A DNA stretch of 64,000 nt from Streptomyces sp. NBC_00704 (GCF_036226605.1 NZ_CP109000.1:5576501-5640500), one strand, 5' to 3'; numbered from the stretch's first letter, positions 25,550 to 33,093 are shown. The notes: a model not told the origin generated them from the sequence alone. Numbers and translations: made by a program.

Positions 25550-25578
25550 AGTCTACCTAAAATGTTGAAAGGTGAACT
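25550..25578. promoter_or_regulatory. Candidate MarR operator/promoter of absC
   Basis: AGTCTACCT (25550-25558) and AGGTGAACT (25570-25578) form an inverted repeat with two mismatched positions and an 11-nt AT-rich centre. It overlaps the probable -10/-35 region of the absC-like gene, in an AT-rich island within otherwise ~72% GC DNA. Confidence 0.55.
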
Positions 25579-25635
25579 AGTGAGGGCGGTGTGACGGTGC
25601 GCACGCGTTCGATGTCACACTCCGCAGACTACCGC

Positions 25636-26448
25636 TCACAGCCCGAAGCGACGCTGGAGGTCCCCCAGCTGTCCGGGAAGGCGCGGTGCGCCGGATTGCG
25701 CTCCGGGACCCCCGTGCCCGCCCGCGCCGGCCCCGGAACCGGGCACTCCCGGCTCGTGCGGAACCACCCCCGTGGCCTGCTCCGCCATCAGCGTCTCGGT
25801 CGACTGCAACAGCACCGTCCCGGCGCCCACGAACTCGAACTGGTGCTCCTCGCCGGAGGCCCCGCCGAGGCCCGTCAGTGCACGTAGACCGCCCATCACA
25901 CCCGTCATGTACCCGTGGTCGTAGTGGTGGCACGGGGAGGGGCAGTCGGCCCATCCGACGAGCGCCTGGGGGTCCACTCGGAGGGGAGGTTCCATGAACA
26001 CCACCGGGCCGTTGGATGCGGCCACGAACTTTCCGGTTCCGATGAGCGTGAGGAATCCCGGCACGATCGACTGCTTGAGCGACAAGCTTGGCTGAAAAGC
26101 GAGCAGATTGCCCGAGCGAATGGTCAGGTTACCGTCGTCCAGATCGTACGAATTCACGTCGAAGGCCCGGTCGGCGAGGAGCATCTTGCCCGAGCCCTCC
26201 GCCACCACCCAGTCGCTGGCGTGCAGAGGCGAATGGAAGGAAGTGCGCACCAGACGGTCCAGCCGGCCGTGTCCCACGCCGTTGAAGTCGATCGACCCGT
26301 AGTAGGCGATCATCTTCCCCTTCTGAAGGAACCACTGGCTCCCCTTGAGCTCCACGCAGAAGGTGTAGCTGTTCACGTTGTCGTCGACCGGCAGGGTCAT
26401 GGGGTCGTAGACCGTCGGGCCGCCGCCCGGAGCCCCGTGCATGCTCAC
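25636..26448 (-). CDS. AIM24-family protein, divergent paralogue (third of three)
   Basis: A 270-residue AIM24/TIGR00266-type beta-rich protein, the last gene of a three-paralogue operon. It is the most divergent: it keeps the VDPQALVGW motif and the LLAFQPSLSLKQSIVPG and GTGKFVAASNGPV segments. It has a Cys/His-containing insertion (DCPSPCHHYDHGY) where the siblings have AHHGDV. It also has a Gly/Pro-rich C-terminal tail of about 45 residues. It starts with GTG overlapping the upstream stop (GTGA) behind a GGAGGAG ribosome site. AIM24 proteins are linked to mitochondrial cristae in yeast; the bacterial role is unknown. Confidence 0.85.
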   Translation of the reverse strand: MSMHGAPGGGPTVYDPMTLPVDDNVNSYTFCVELKGSQWFLQKGKMIAYYGSIDFNGVGHGRLDRLVRTSFHSPLHASDWVVAEGSGKMLLADRAFDVNSYDLDDGNLTIRSGNLLAFQPSLSLKQSIVPGFLTLIGTGKFVAASNGPVVFMEPPLRVDPQALVGWADCPSPCHHYDHGYMTGVMGGLRALTGLGGASGEEHQFEFVGAGTVLLQSTETLMAEQATGVVPHEPGVPGSGAGAGGHGGPGAQSGAPRLPGQLGDLQRRFGL

Positions 26449-27104
26449 AGCTTCTCCTCCGACGCCTGGACGAACACCGCACCGCTGCCGCTCAGCTCCA
26501 GCTGGAACGCCTCGCCGGAGCCGCGGCCCACCATGTCCCGCCAGCCGAGCGCGGTCGACAGCTTGTTGCGGACGTCGCCGTGGTGGGCGACGTAGGCCTG
26601 GGGGTCGACGTGGACCGGGCGCTGCGGGGTGATCGGGACCTCGAAGACCCCGCCGTGGGCCATCACGGCGACGGCCCCCTGGCCCTTGAGGGTGGTGGTG
26701 AACAGCCCCTGTCCGCTGACCTGGCCGCGGACAATGCCCATGACCCCGCCCTGGGAGCCCAGGAACATCGTGCCCTGCTGGAGCGTGCCCTCGAAGGCGA
26801 GGAGCCGGTCCGCCTCGACGTACAGCGTGTCGCCGCTGAGCCGGATGACCTGGACGTGGTGGCCGCCGTGCCCGAAGAGGACCGTGCCGCTGCCCTCGAC
26901 GGTCATCAGCGGCGTGGACTCGTTCGCGAGCCGCCGCCCGATCATGGACATCACGCCGCCCTGCCCGCCCTGGACGTTGGGCGTGAACGACACCTCGCCG
27001 CGGTACGCGAGCATCGCGCCGCGCTGGCTGTAGAGCCGCTGCCCGGGGAGCACGGACGCCTCGACGATCTTGGAGTTGATCTCGCGGAATGTCATGTCAC
27101 ACAT
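26445..27104 (-). CDS. AIM24-family protein (second of three)
   Basis: A 219-residue AIM24-type protein, with no signal peptide or membrane helix. It shares the core pattern of its neighbours: an early GQRLYSQRGAMLAYRGEV strand pair, GSGTVLFGHGG, GLFTTTLKGQGAVAV, then VDPQAYVAHHGDV and a final AFQLELSGSGAVFVQASE. It overlaps the upstream paralogue by 8 nt and the downstream one by 4 nt, so all three are cotranscribed and translationally coupled. An ATG three codons downstream is the alternative start. The biochemical role is not established. Confidence 0.87.
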   Translation of the reverse strand: MCDMTFREINSKIVEASVLPGQRLYSQRGAMLAYRGEVSFTPNVQGGQGGVMSMIGRRLANESTPLMTVEGSGTVLFGHGGHHVQVIRLSGDTLYVEADRLLAFEGTLQQGTMFLGSQGGVMGIVRGQVSGQGLFTTTLKGQGAVAVMAHGGVFEVPITPQRPVHVDPQAYVAHHGDVRNKLSTALGWRDMVGRGSGEAFQLELSGSGAVFVQASEEKL

Positions 27105-27729
27105 CCCCCGCGATCGTGTTGCGCTCGCTCGGCTGGACGTACACCAGGCCGTTCCCCTCGAAGCGGATCTGGAAGGCCTCGCCGCCGCCCTCGCCCATGA
27201 AGGTGCGGAACGTCACACCGGACTGGAAGGACTGGCGGACGTCGCCCTGATGCGCGATGTACGCCCCCGGGTCGACGGTCAGCGGGTACTGCGGGCTGAC
27301 GCGCAGCACCACGGCCGGCCCGTCCGAGGTGATCGCGGCCTGGCCGCTCCCCTCGACGGTCGTCGTGAACAGCCCGTTGCCCTGCGTCGCGCCGCGCAGC
27401 CCCGTGAAGCTCGTGCCCGTGCGCAGGCCCGCGTCGGTCGCGAGCAGATTGCTCGACTCGACGTAGAGCTTGTCGCCCTGGAGCCGGACGAGGTTGATCT
27501 CGGAAGCGCGGTCGGCGAACCAGCACGTGCCCTGCCCCCTCACCTCCATCACCGTCATCTGCTCGCCGGTGAGCCGCCGGGTCACCATGCCCCGGACGCC
27601 CTCGCCGCCGCCGCTGAGCTTCTTGAAGGCCATCTGTCCGTCGTACGCGACCATCGAGCCGTTCTTCGCCTTCACGGCGTCCCCGGTCATGTCGACGGCG
27701 AGCACCTTGCTGCCTTGGAGTCGAAACAT
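27097..27729 (-). CDS. AIM24-family protein (first of three)
   Basis: A 210-residue protein heading the three-gene AIM24 block. It runs MFRLQGSKVLAVDMTGD, then GQGTCWFADRA, GLFTTTVEGSGQAAI and VDPGAYIAHQGDV, ending FQIRFEGNGLVYVQPSER, colinear with the second paralogue. I chose the ATG; a GTG two codons upstream is equally possible, and neither has a strong ribosome site. The upstream region is shared with the divergent DUF3817 gene and contains overlapping palindromes at 27835-27859. Confidence 0.85.
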   Translation of the reverse strand: MFRLQGSKVLAVDMTGDAVKAKNGSMVAYDGQMAFKKLSGGGEGVRGMVTRRLTGEQMTVMEVRGQGTCWFADRASEINLVRLQGDKLYVESSNLLATDAGLRTGTSFTGLRGATQGNGLFTTTVEGSGQAAITSDGPAVVLRVSPQYPLTVDPGAYIAHQGDVRQSFQSGVTFRTFMGEGGGEAFQIRFEGNGLVYVQPSERNTIAGDV

Positions 27730-27834
27730 CGCCACGCTGCGAAGGTATCCGCCACCCGGGTGCGCGGAACAGCACCCGGGGGTGGAGAACGACCCTGACC
27801 GCACCCTTAAGGGGACCGTTTGCCACAATGGACG

Positions 27835-27859
27835 AACGCTTGTGCGCGCGTTCACAAGC
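27835..27859. promoter_or_regulatory. Overlapping palindromes between AIM24 and DUF3817 operons
   Basis: GAACGC (27835-27840) pairs with GCGTTC (27847-27852), and GCTTGTG (27838-27844) pairs with CACAAGC (27853-27859). The two palindromes overlap 35-60 bp before the rightward GTG start and are a plausible regulator site for one or both divergent operons. Confidence 0.45.
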
Positions 27860-27893
27860 CGCCCCTGCCGCATGCCCTCCCCGAAGGTGACCC

Positions 27894-28238
27894 GTGGACC
27901 TGAAGACCGCCTCCGCCCTCCGCCGACTGCGTCTGGTCTCGGCCCCCGAAGCCGTGTCCTTTCTCCTGCTGCTCGTCTGCTCCGTGCTGAAGCGCACCAC
28001 CGACTTCAACGGCGTGCCCGTGATGGGCGCGGTCCACGGCCTGCTGTTCGTCCTGTACGTGCTCTTCTGGGCGGACGCCTGGAACCGCACGAAGTGGTCG
28101 TTGAAGACCGCGGCCCTCTACTTCGTCCTCTCCGTTCTGCCGACCGGCGGCTTCTTCGCCGAGCGCAGGCTGCGCCGCGAGGCCGAGGACGCGGTCATCG
28201 CCTCCCGCGTGCGCAAGGAAGGCGTGGTGAACGCGTGA
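27894..28238 (+). CDS. DUF3817 small membrane protein
   Basis: A 114-residue integral membrane protein with three hydrophobic helices (about 17-36, 45-65 and 75-92), starting at a GTG with gaaggtg as ribosome site. Family-type features are an N-terminal RLRLVSAPEAVSFLLLL helix, HGLLFVLYVLFWADAW, and LPTGGFFAERRLRRE near the end. A second member of the same family lies at 30457-30795. It overlaps the downstream thiamine-binding-type gene by 4 nt (GTGA). The function of DUF3817 is unknown. Confidence 0.87.
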   Translation: MDLKTASALRRLRLVSAPEAVSFLLLLVCSVLKRTTDFNGVPVMGAVHGLLFVLYVLFWADAWNRTKWSLKTAALYFVLSVLPTGGFFAERRLRREAEDAVIASRVRKEGVVNA

Positions 28239-28528
28239 TCGTCGCCTTCTCGGTCACCCCGCTGGGCGTCGGCGAGGACGTCGGCGAGTACGTCGCGGAA
28301 GCCGTACGCGTCGTCCGCGAGTCGGGCCTGCCGAACCGCACGGACGCCATGTTCACCTCCGTCGAGGGCGAGTGGGACGAGGTGATGGACGTCGTCCGGC
28401 GCGCCGTGGCCGCCGTCGAGGAACGGGCGCCCCGCGTCTCCCTGGTCCTGAAGGCGGACATCCGCCCCGGCGTCACCGACGGCCTGACGTCGAAGGTGGC
28501 CACCGTGGAGCGGCACCTGACGTCCTGA
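28235..28528 (+). CDS. MTH1187-family thiamine-binding protein
   Basis: A 97-residue ferredoxin-like protein of the MTH1187/YkoF-like family, whose members bind thiamine or related small molecules as oligomers. It starts VIVAFSVTPLGVGEDVGEYVAEAV, has the central TDAMFTSVEGEWDEVMDVV, and ends VLKADIRPGVTDGLTSKV, which is characteristic. It is translationally coupled to the DUF3817 gene. No thiamine biosynthesis gene is nearby, so the physiological ligand remains an inference. Confidence 0.87.
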   Translation: MIVAFSVTPLGVGEDVGEYVAEAVRVVRESGLPNRTDAMFTSVEGEWDEVMDVVRRAVAAVEERAPRVSLVLKADIRPGVTDGLTSKVATVERHLTS

Positions 28529-28666
28529 GCCCGGCTCTGCACACCCGTCCGCCGGTCACCCGAACGGCTACGGAGAGGCGGGGTCCCCTCCCCGGCCGCG
28601 TGGCTAATGTCTCCCCGGTCGATCATGTTCCGCGCCGTGGCGCGGCGCCGGAAAGGGGAGTGTGCG

Positions 28667-29656
28667 GTGGCAGGGCGGCGCGGACCGGGCGGTCTCGGCA
28701 GGGCGCTCACGGCGCTCGTACTGACGGTGACGGCGTCGCTGGCGGCGGCCCGCGCGGGGGAGGCGGCTCACCCGCCCGCGTGCCCGCCCGCGCGCGGCGA
28801 ACTCACCGTGGAGGATTTCCCCGCGGGCTCGTCGGTGCGGGACTGCCACGCCGTGGGCCGCGTCGTCACCCACGACGGCGCGGGCCTGGCGGTCCCCGAA
28901 CCCGGCACCACGGTCAGCGTCGACGCCCTCACGGCGGACGGCTCGGCACGCGGCTTCACGGTGGCCGTCGCGCCCGACGGCACGGTCTCCTACGCCTACG
29001 ACGCCGAGCACGCGCAGGCCCGCCCGTACCGCCCGCACCGCCGGGACGACGCCCCCGCCTCCTGCTCCGACGGCGCGTACTCGACCGCCGGACGCAAGGA
29101 GTACGGCACGTACGAGTGGTTCCTGGGCGACGGACCGCTGCCCGCCCACCTCTCCCGCGCGGAGGCCCGGCACGCCTTCTCGTCCGCCGTCGCCGCCATC
29201 ACCACGAGCCGCAACGACTGCGGCTACGACGACGCCGTCACCGCGAAGGCCCGGTACCTGTTGACCACCGGCCACGAGGCGGGCATCGACCGCGAGGCCC
29301 GCTGCGTGCACCGGGACGGTCTGAGCGTGTGGGACGCGGGCGACATCGGCCCCGACGCCGTCGCCACGACCTGCTCCTGGAGCCGGCCGGTGCCGGGCGG
29401 CCCGGAGGAACTGCTGGAAGCAGACGTCCGCTTCAACGTCCGCGACTTCGCCTTCACCGACCGTCCGTCGGACGCCTGCACGCGCGCGTACGACCTGCGC
29501 AGCGTCGCCACGCACGAGGCAGGGCACGTCTTCGGCCTGGGCCACGCCGGCGAGGGACACGAGAACCTCACCATGTACGCCAGCTCGTTCGCCTGCTCCA
29601 CCGCCGCCCGCACCCTCGGCAAGGGCGACGTCCTCGGCCTGCGCAGCCTCTACTGA
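28667..29656 (+). CDS. Secreted matrixin-like metalloprotease
   Basis: About 329 residues with an N-terminal signal peptide (basic GRRGPGGLGR, then LTALVLTVTASLAAARA). The extended zinc-binding motif of metzincins, HEAGHVFGLGH, is at 283-293, followed by a Met-turn-like LTMYASSF. The M10 matrixin-like catalytic part therefore sits at the extreme C-terminus. The preceding ~240 residues contain several cysteines and may be a propeptide or accessory domain. I chose the GTG with ribosome site aaggggag; an in-frame ATG 14 codons upstream is possible. It is probably exported and active on extracellular protein. Confidence 0.85.
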   Translation: MAGRRGPGGLGRALTALVLTVTASLAAARAGEAAHPPACPPARGELTVEDFPAGSSVRDCHAVGRVVTHDGAGLAVPEPGTTVSVDALTADGSARGFTVAVAPDGTVSYAYDAEHAQARPYRPHRRDDAPASCSDGAYSTAGRKEYGTYEWFLGDGPLPAHLSRAEARHAFSSAVAAITTSRNDCGYDDAVTAKARYLLTTGHEAGIDREARCVHRDGLSVWDAGDIGPDAVATTCSWSRPVPGGPEELLEADVRFNVRDFAFTDRPSDACTRAYDLRSVATHEAGHVFGLGHAGEGHENLTMYASSFACSTAARTLGKGDVLGLRSLY

Positions 29657-29818
29657 CACCGCCGCCGGCCGGCCCCGCCCCGGTCGCGGGGTGCGGACAC
29701 GCCGCGTCAGCCGCGCGCGCGTCGCCCCGCCGCTCGTCCGTGTGACCCCGGCCCCGTCGGCTCGTGCGCCGTGCGCTCCCGGCGCGGGCGCTTCGGGGGA
29801 CCGACAGGCGAGACGGGG

Positions 29819-29847
29819 CTGACCGCGATGTGACCGGCCGGTAAGGT
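29819..29847 (+). promoter_or_regulatory. Promoter for a leaderless MarR gene
   Basis: CTGACC (29819-29824) and TAAGGT (29842-29847) are separated by 17 bp. The expected transcription start falls on or next to the GTG at 29856, so the mRNA is probably leaderless; the GGAGG directly abutting the GTG is too close to act as a ribosome site. Confidence 0.6.
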
Positions 29848-29855
29848 CTGGAGGC

Positions 29856-30362
29856 GTGCCGAAACCGCTCAGTCTCCCTTTCGACCCCATCGCCCGCGCC
29901 GATGAGCTCTGGAAGCAGCGCTGGGGGAACGTGCCGTCCATGTCCGCGATCACGTCGATCATGCGCGCGCACCAGATCCTGCTCGCCGAGGTGGACGCCG
30001 TGGTCAAGCCGTACGGCCTGACGTTCGCGCGGTACGAGGCGCTGGTGCTGCTCACCTTCTCCAAGGAGGGCGAGCTGACGATGTCGAAGATCGGCGAGCG
30101 GCTCCAGGTGCACCCCACGTCGGTGACCAACACCGTCGACCGGCTGGTGCGTTCGGGCCTGGTCGACAAGCGTCCCAACCCCAACGACGGACGCGGCACG
30201 CTCGCCGTCATCACCGACAAGGGCCGCGAGGTCGTCGAGGCCGCCACCCGCGACCTGATGGCGATGGACTTCGGGCTCGGGGTGTACGACGCGGAGGAGT
30301 GCGGGGAGATCTTCGCGATGCTGAGGCCCCTGCGCGTGGCGGCGCACGACTTCGAGGACTGA
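29856..30362 (+). CDS. MarR-family transcriptional regulator
   Basis: A 168-residue winged-helix regulator. The long N-terminal dimerisation region runs to about 40. HTH residues span LTFSKEGELTMSKIGERLQ, with recognition helix HPTSVTNTVDRLVRSGL and wing KRPNPNDGRGTLAVITDKG. It is not closely similar to the AbsC-like protein. The downstream gene is a DUF3817 membrane protein with its own probable promoter. Ligand and targets are unknown. Confidence 0.92.
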   Translation: MPKPLSLPFDPIARADELWKQRWGNVPSMSAITSIMRAHQILLAEVDAVVKPYGLTFARYEALVLLTFSKEGELTMSKIGERLQVHPTSVTNTVDRLVRSGLVDKRPNPNDGRGTLAVITDKGREVVEAATRDLMAMDFGLGVYDAEECGEIFAMLRPLRVAAHDFED

Positions 30363-30456
30363 CCGGCACGGACGGGCCCGGACCCCGGCACGGGCCGGCG
30401 CGGCGGGTCCGGACCCGGGCAAGATCGCCCCAAAACCGGTGGTTACGCTCGTCCTC

Positions 30457-30795
30457 ATGAAAAAGAGCGTGCTGACCCGCTACCGCGTCCTGGCCTACGT
30501 CACCGGTGTCCTGCTGGTACTGCTGTGCCTGAGCATGATCGCCAAGTACGGCCTGGACATGGACGGCGCCGCGGACTTCACCCGTGTCATCGCCATCGCG
30601 CACGGCTGGCTCTACGTGGTCTACCTGATCTTCGCCTTCGACCTGGGCTCCAAGGCGAAGTGGCCGGTCGGCAAGCAGCTGTGGGTCCTGCTGGCCGGGA
30701 CGATCCCCACGGCCGCGTTCTTCGTCGAGCGCAGGATCAGCCACGAGCTGGCCGGCCGGACCGCGGACGCGGCCCCGGCGCCCGTCGAGGCGTGA
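30457..30795 (+). CDS. DUF3817 small membrane protein (second copy)
   Basis: A 112-residue three-helix membrane protein similar to the one at 27894-28238: RYRVLAYVTGVLLVLLCLSM, HGWLYVVYLIFAFDL, and IPTAAFFVERRISHEL correspond to the same landmarks. The ATG lies 7 nt after a TACGCT box (30444-30449), so a leaderless transcript is likely. It is convergent with a TetR gene, with a hairpin between them. The function is unknown. Confidence 0.87.
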   Translation: MKKSVLTRYRVLAYVTGVLLVLLCLSMIAKYGLDMDGAADFTRVIAIAHGWLYVVYLIFAFDLGSKAKWPVGKQLWVLLAGTIPTAAFFVERRISHELAGRTADAAPAPVEA

Positions 30796-30810
30796 CCCCG
30801 TAACCCCTCC

Positions 30811-30840
30811 CCGCCGTACGCCCACGCGCGCGTACGGCGG
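30811..30840. terminator. Hairpin between convergent DUF3817 and TetR genes
   Basis: Perfect 11-bp arms CCGCCGTACGC (30811-30821) and GCGTACGGCGG (30830-30840) enclose an 8-nt loop, 15 bp after the DUF3817 stop. Confidence 0.75.
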
Positions 30841-30975
30841 TCCGGCGCGTCAGGCCGGCGGCTGCCCCGCGGCCGTCGTCGGCCGCCCGGCGCCCTCGGA
30901 CGTCTCCAGGCGTCCTCGGGAGGCTTCTGACGTCCGCAGCCGAAGGCGTCTTCTGACGTCCCCGGTCAGCCGTCC

Positions 30976-31623
30976 TCAGGCGTCGTCGGCCGGGAGGGAC
31001 GCCGACGACAGGCCTTGCAGCAGTACGCGCGTGAAGCCGCGCACCCACTCCTCGTCGGCCGGTTCCGCGCTGACCAGGGTGCGGTGCACCACCGCCCCCG
31101 CGACCACGTCGAAGATGAGGTCGACCGTGCGCGCGGCCTCCGCCGGGTCGGTCTCCGGGGGGAGTTCGCCGCGGGCCTGCGCGCGGGCCCGGCCCTCCAG
31201 GACCAGCCCCTTCTGCGGGTCGACGATGGAGGCGCGGATGCGCTCGCGCAGCGCGTCGTCGCGGGTGGACTCGGCGACGGCCGCCATCAGCCCGCTCTTG
31301 GCCTCCGGGCGGGCCAGGATCGCCGCGAACTGAAGGACCACGCCCTCGATGTCGGCCGCCAGGCTGCCGCGGTCGGGGAGTTCGAGTTCGCCGAAGAGTT
31401 CCGCGACCGCGTCGACGACCAGTTCGTTCTTGCCGGCCCACCGGCGGTACAGGGTCGTCTTGGCGACCCCGGCCCGCGTGGCGACGTCCCCCAGGGTCAG
31501 TTTCGACCAGCCCAGCTCGACCAGGGCCTCCCGCGTCGCGGCCAGGATCGCGGTGTCCGCGGCGGCGCTGCGCGGACGGCCGGGACGGCAGGCGGGAGTG
31601 CGGATCTGCATGCCTTCGACCAT
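30976..31623 (-). CDS. TetR/AcrR-family transcriptional regulator
   Basis: A 215-residue repressor-type protein. The N-terminal HTH is LGDVATRAGVAKTTLYRRW, preceded by the helix AILAATREALVELGW. The C-terminal domain resembles the TetR_C_16-like ligand-binding group. I list the longer ATG start. On the minus strand a TATGGT box overlaps that codon and ends 7 nt before the next in-frame ATG (31611), which could be the true leaderless start. A perfect 17-bp palindrome in the divergent promoter region is its likely operator. Confidence 0.9.
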   Translation of the reverse strand: MVEGMQIRTPACRPGRPRSAAADTAILAATREALVELGWSKLTLGDVATRAGVAKTTLYRRWAGKNELVVDAVAELFGELELPDRGSLAADIEGVVLQFAAILARPEAKSGLMAAVAESTRDDALRERIRASIVDPQKGLVLEGRARAQARGELPPETDPAEAARTVDLIFDVVAGAVVHRTLVSAEPADEEWVRGFTRVLLQGLSSASLPADDA

Positions 31624-31674
31624 AACCGCAGGTTTTTTCCCCGCCTCCGTGAGGCAGATCACCGGGGGGCGGTG

Positions 31675-31715
31675 TTGCGCGGGCACCCGGTGCCATTACG
31701 CTACGACTCGTAGCG
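31675..31715 (+). promoter_or_regulatory. Promoter with overlapping TetR-type operator
   Basis: TTGCGC (31675-31680) and TACGCT (31697-31702), spaced 16 bp, point toward the thioredoxin/TPR gene. Overlapping the -10 box is a perfect palindrome CGCTACGACTCGTAGCG (31699-31715). Its size and symmetry suit the divergent TetR regulator, which would block this rightward promoter. Confidence 0.65.
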
Positions 31716-31848
31716 AAAGCCCGTGACGGACGTACACGGGCCGGATCCGGCAGGGCGCGGGTGGGGACCCGGGCGCTCGTGTCGAAGTTGTTCGGGAAGT
31801 ACGGGGATCGCTTTTCACGCAGGCGCGCGGACAGGGGAGGATAGACGC

Positions 31849-32823
31849 ATGCAGCCACGGAACATGTCCATGAGCGGAGTCGTCGACCTCGCCGCGGTGA
31901 AGGCGGCCCAGGAGGCCAAGGCGAAGGCGGAGCAGACGCGCGCCGAAGCGGCCCGGCAGGGCGGCGCGGGGGCCGTCTCCCCGGCAGATCTCGTCATCGA
32001 CGTCGACGAGGCGGGGTTCGAGCGGGACGTCCTGCAGCGGTCCGCCGAAGTGCCCGTCGTCATCGACTTCTGGGCGGAGTGGTGCCAGCCCTGCAAGCAG
32101 CTGAGCCCCGTCCTGGAGCGGCTCGCCGTCGAGTACAACGGCCGCTTCCTGCTCGCCAAGATCGACGTCGACGCCAACCAGATGCTGATGCAGCAGTTCG
32201 GGGTGCAGGGCATCCCGGCGGTGTTCGCGGTCGTCGCCGGGCAGGCGCTGCCCCTCTTCCAGGGGGCCGCCGGCGAAGCGCAGATCCGCCAGACCCTCGA
32301 CCAGCTGGTGGAGGTCGCCGAGCAGCGGTTCGGGCTCACCGGCCTGACCGTCGACGCCGACGCCGCGCCGGACGCCGACCAGCCGGTCGCGGCCGAGCCC
32401 GTCGGGCCGTACGACGCCCTGCTCGAAGCCGCCGTACAGGCCCTGGACGCCGGTGACTTCGGCGGCGCCGTGCAGGCCTACAAGAACGTGCTCGCCGACG
32501 ACCCGGGCAACAGCGAGGCCAAACTCGGTCTCGCGCAGGCCGAGTTGCTCCACCGGGTGGGCGGCATGGACCCGCAGCAGGTGCGCAAGGACGCCGCCGA
32601 GAGGCCGAAGGACCCCGAGGCGCAGATCGCCGCGGCCGACCTGGACCTGGTGGGCGGTCACGTCGAGGACGCGTTCGGGCGGCTCATCGACACCGTGGCC
32701 CGCACCGCGGGCGACGACCGGGACGCCGTGCGGCTGCGGCTGCTCGAGCTGTTCGAGGTGGTCGGGCCCGAGGACCCAAGGGTCGCGGCCGCCCGGCGCG
32801 CGCTGGCGCGCGCCCTGTTCTGA
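31849..32823 (+). CDS. Thioredoxin-fold co-chaperone with TPR region (CnoX/YbbN-like)
   Basis: A 324-residue protein. Residues 1-45 are a charged, Ala-rich helix. A thioredoxin domain with active site WAEWCQPCKQ (C79, C82) and cis-proline segment GVQGIPAVFAV spans about 48-155. A C-terminal ~130-residue helical TPR-like region follows (ALDAGDFGGAVQAYKNVLADDPG). This architecture matches YbbN/CnoX holdases, which protect clients from oxidation and hand them to chaperonin or DnaK. Some CnoX proteins lack the cysteines; here both are present. The ATG has ggggagg at good spacing. Control by the divergent TetR protein is likely. Confidence 0.92.
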   Translation: MQPRNMSMSGVVDLAAVKAAQEAKAKAEQTRAEAARQGGAGAVSPADLVIDVDEAGFERDVLQRSAEVPVVIDFWAEWCQPCKQLSPVLERLAVEYNGRFLLAKIDVDANQMLMQQFGVQGIPAVFAVVAGQALPLFQGAAGEAQIRQTLDQLVEVAEQRFGLTGLTVDADAAPDADQPVAAEPVGPYDALLEAAVQALDAGDFGGAVQAYKNVLADDPGNSEAKLGLAQAELLHRVGGMDPQQVRKDAAERPKDPEAQIAAADLDLVGGHVEDAFGRLIDTVARTAGDDRDAVRLRLLELFEVVGPEDPRVAAARRALARALF

Positions 32824-32908
32824 TCCCCCGGGCGCCCGGGTTCTGACCAGTCGCTAAACGTCAGAGCCCGTGGCGCCGGAGTGAAAGTTCTGCCGAATCG
32901 GTTCCCTC

Positions 32909-32946
32909 GCGGCCGCGCTTTACCAAATCTTGGTAATCGCGGCCGC
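32909..32946. repeat. 38-bp near-perfect inverted repeat
   Basis: Outer arms GCGGCCGCG (32909-32917) and CGCGGCCGC (32938-32946) and inner arms TTACCAA (32920-32926) and TTGGTAA (32930-32936) pair with a single-base bulge and a 3-nt loop. It lies 86 bp after the thioredoxin/TPR gene. It could be that gene's terminator. The AT-rich centre would also suit a dimeric repressor. Confidence 0.6.
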
Positions 32947-32947
32947 T

Positions 32948-32962
32948 GTTACTGGGAGTAAG
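32948..32962. promoter_or_regulatory. Palindromic GTTACT-type motif, first copy
   Basis: GTTACT, GGG, AGTAAG: an inverted repeat with one mismatch and a 3-nt spacer, the degenerate partner of the perfect site at 33076-33093. Confidence 0.4.
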
Positions 32963-33075
32963 ACGGGGCCGCCGATCTGTCGGATTCCGTCCATCGATCA
33001 ACAGTTTTGTCCTGGGCATGAGGGACACCCTGTGTCGTCGGCCGAGACCTGTGGGTCGTTCTTCGGTTATCCGGC

Positions 33076-33093
33076 CGTTACTAGCGAGTAACG
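33076..33093. promoter_or_regulatory. Palindromic GTTACT-type motif, second copy
   Basis: A perfect inverted repeat CGTTACT, AGCG, AGTAACG. It shares GTTACT/AGTAA half-sites with the motif at 32948-32962, 128 bp away. Paired half-sites like these suggest a TetR- or GntR-type regulator acting on the DUF6230 cluster. Confidence 0.5.
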
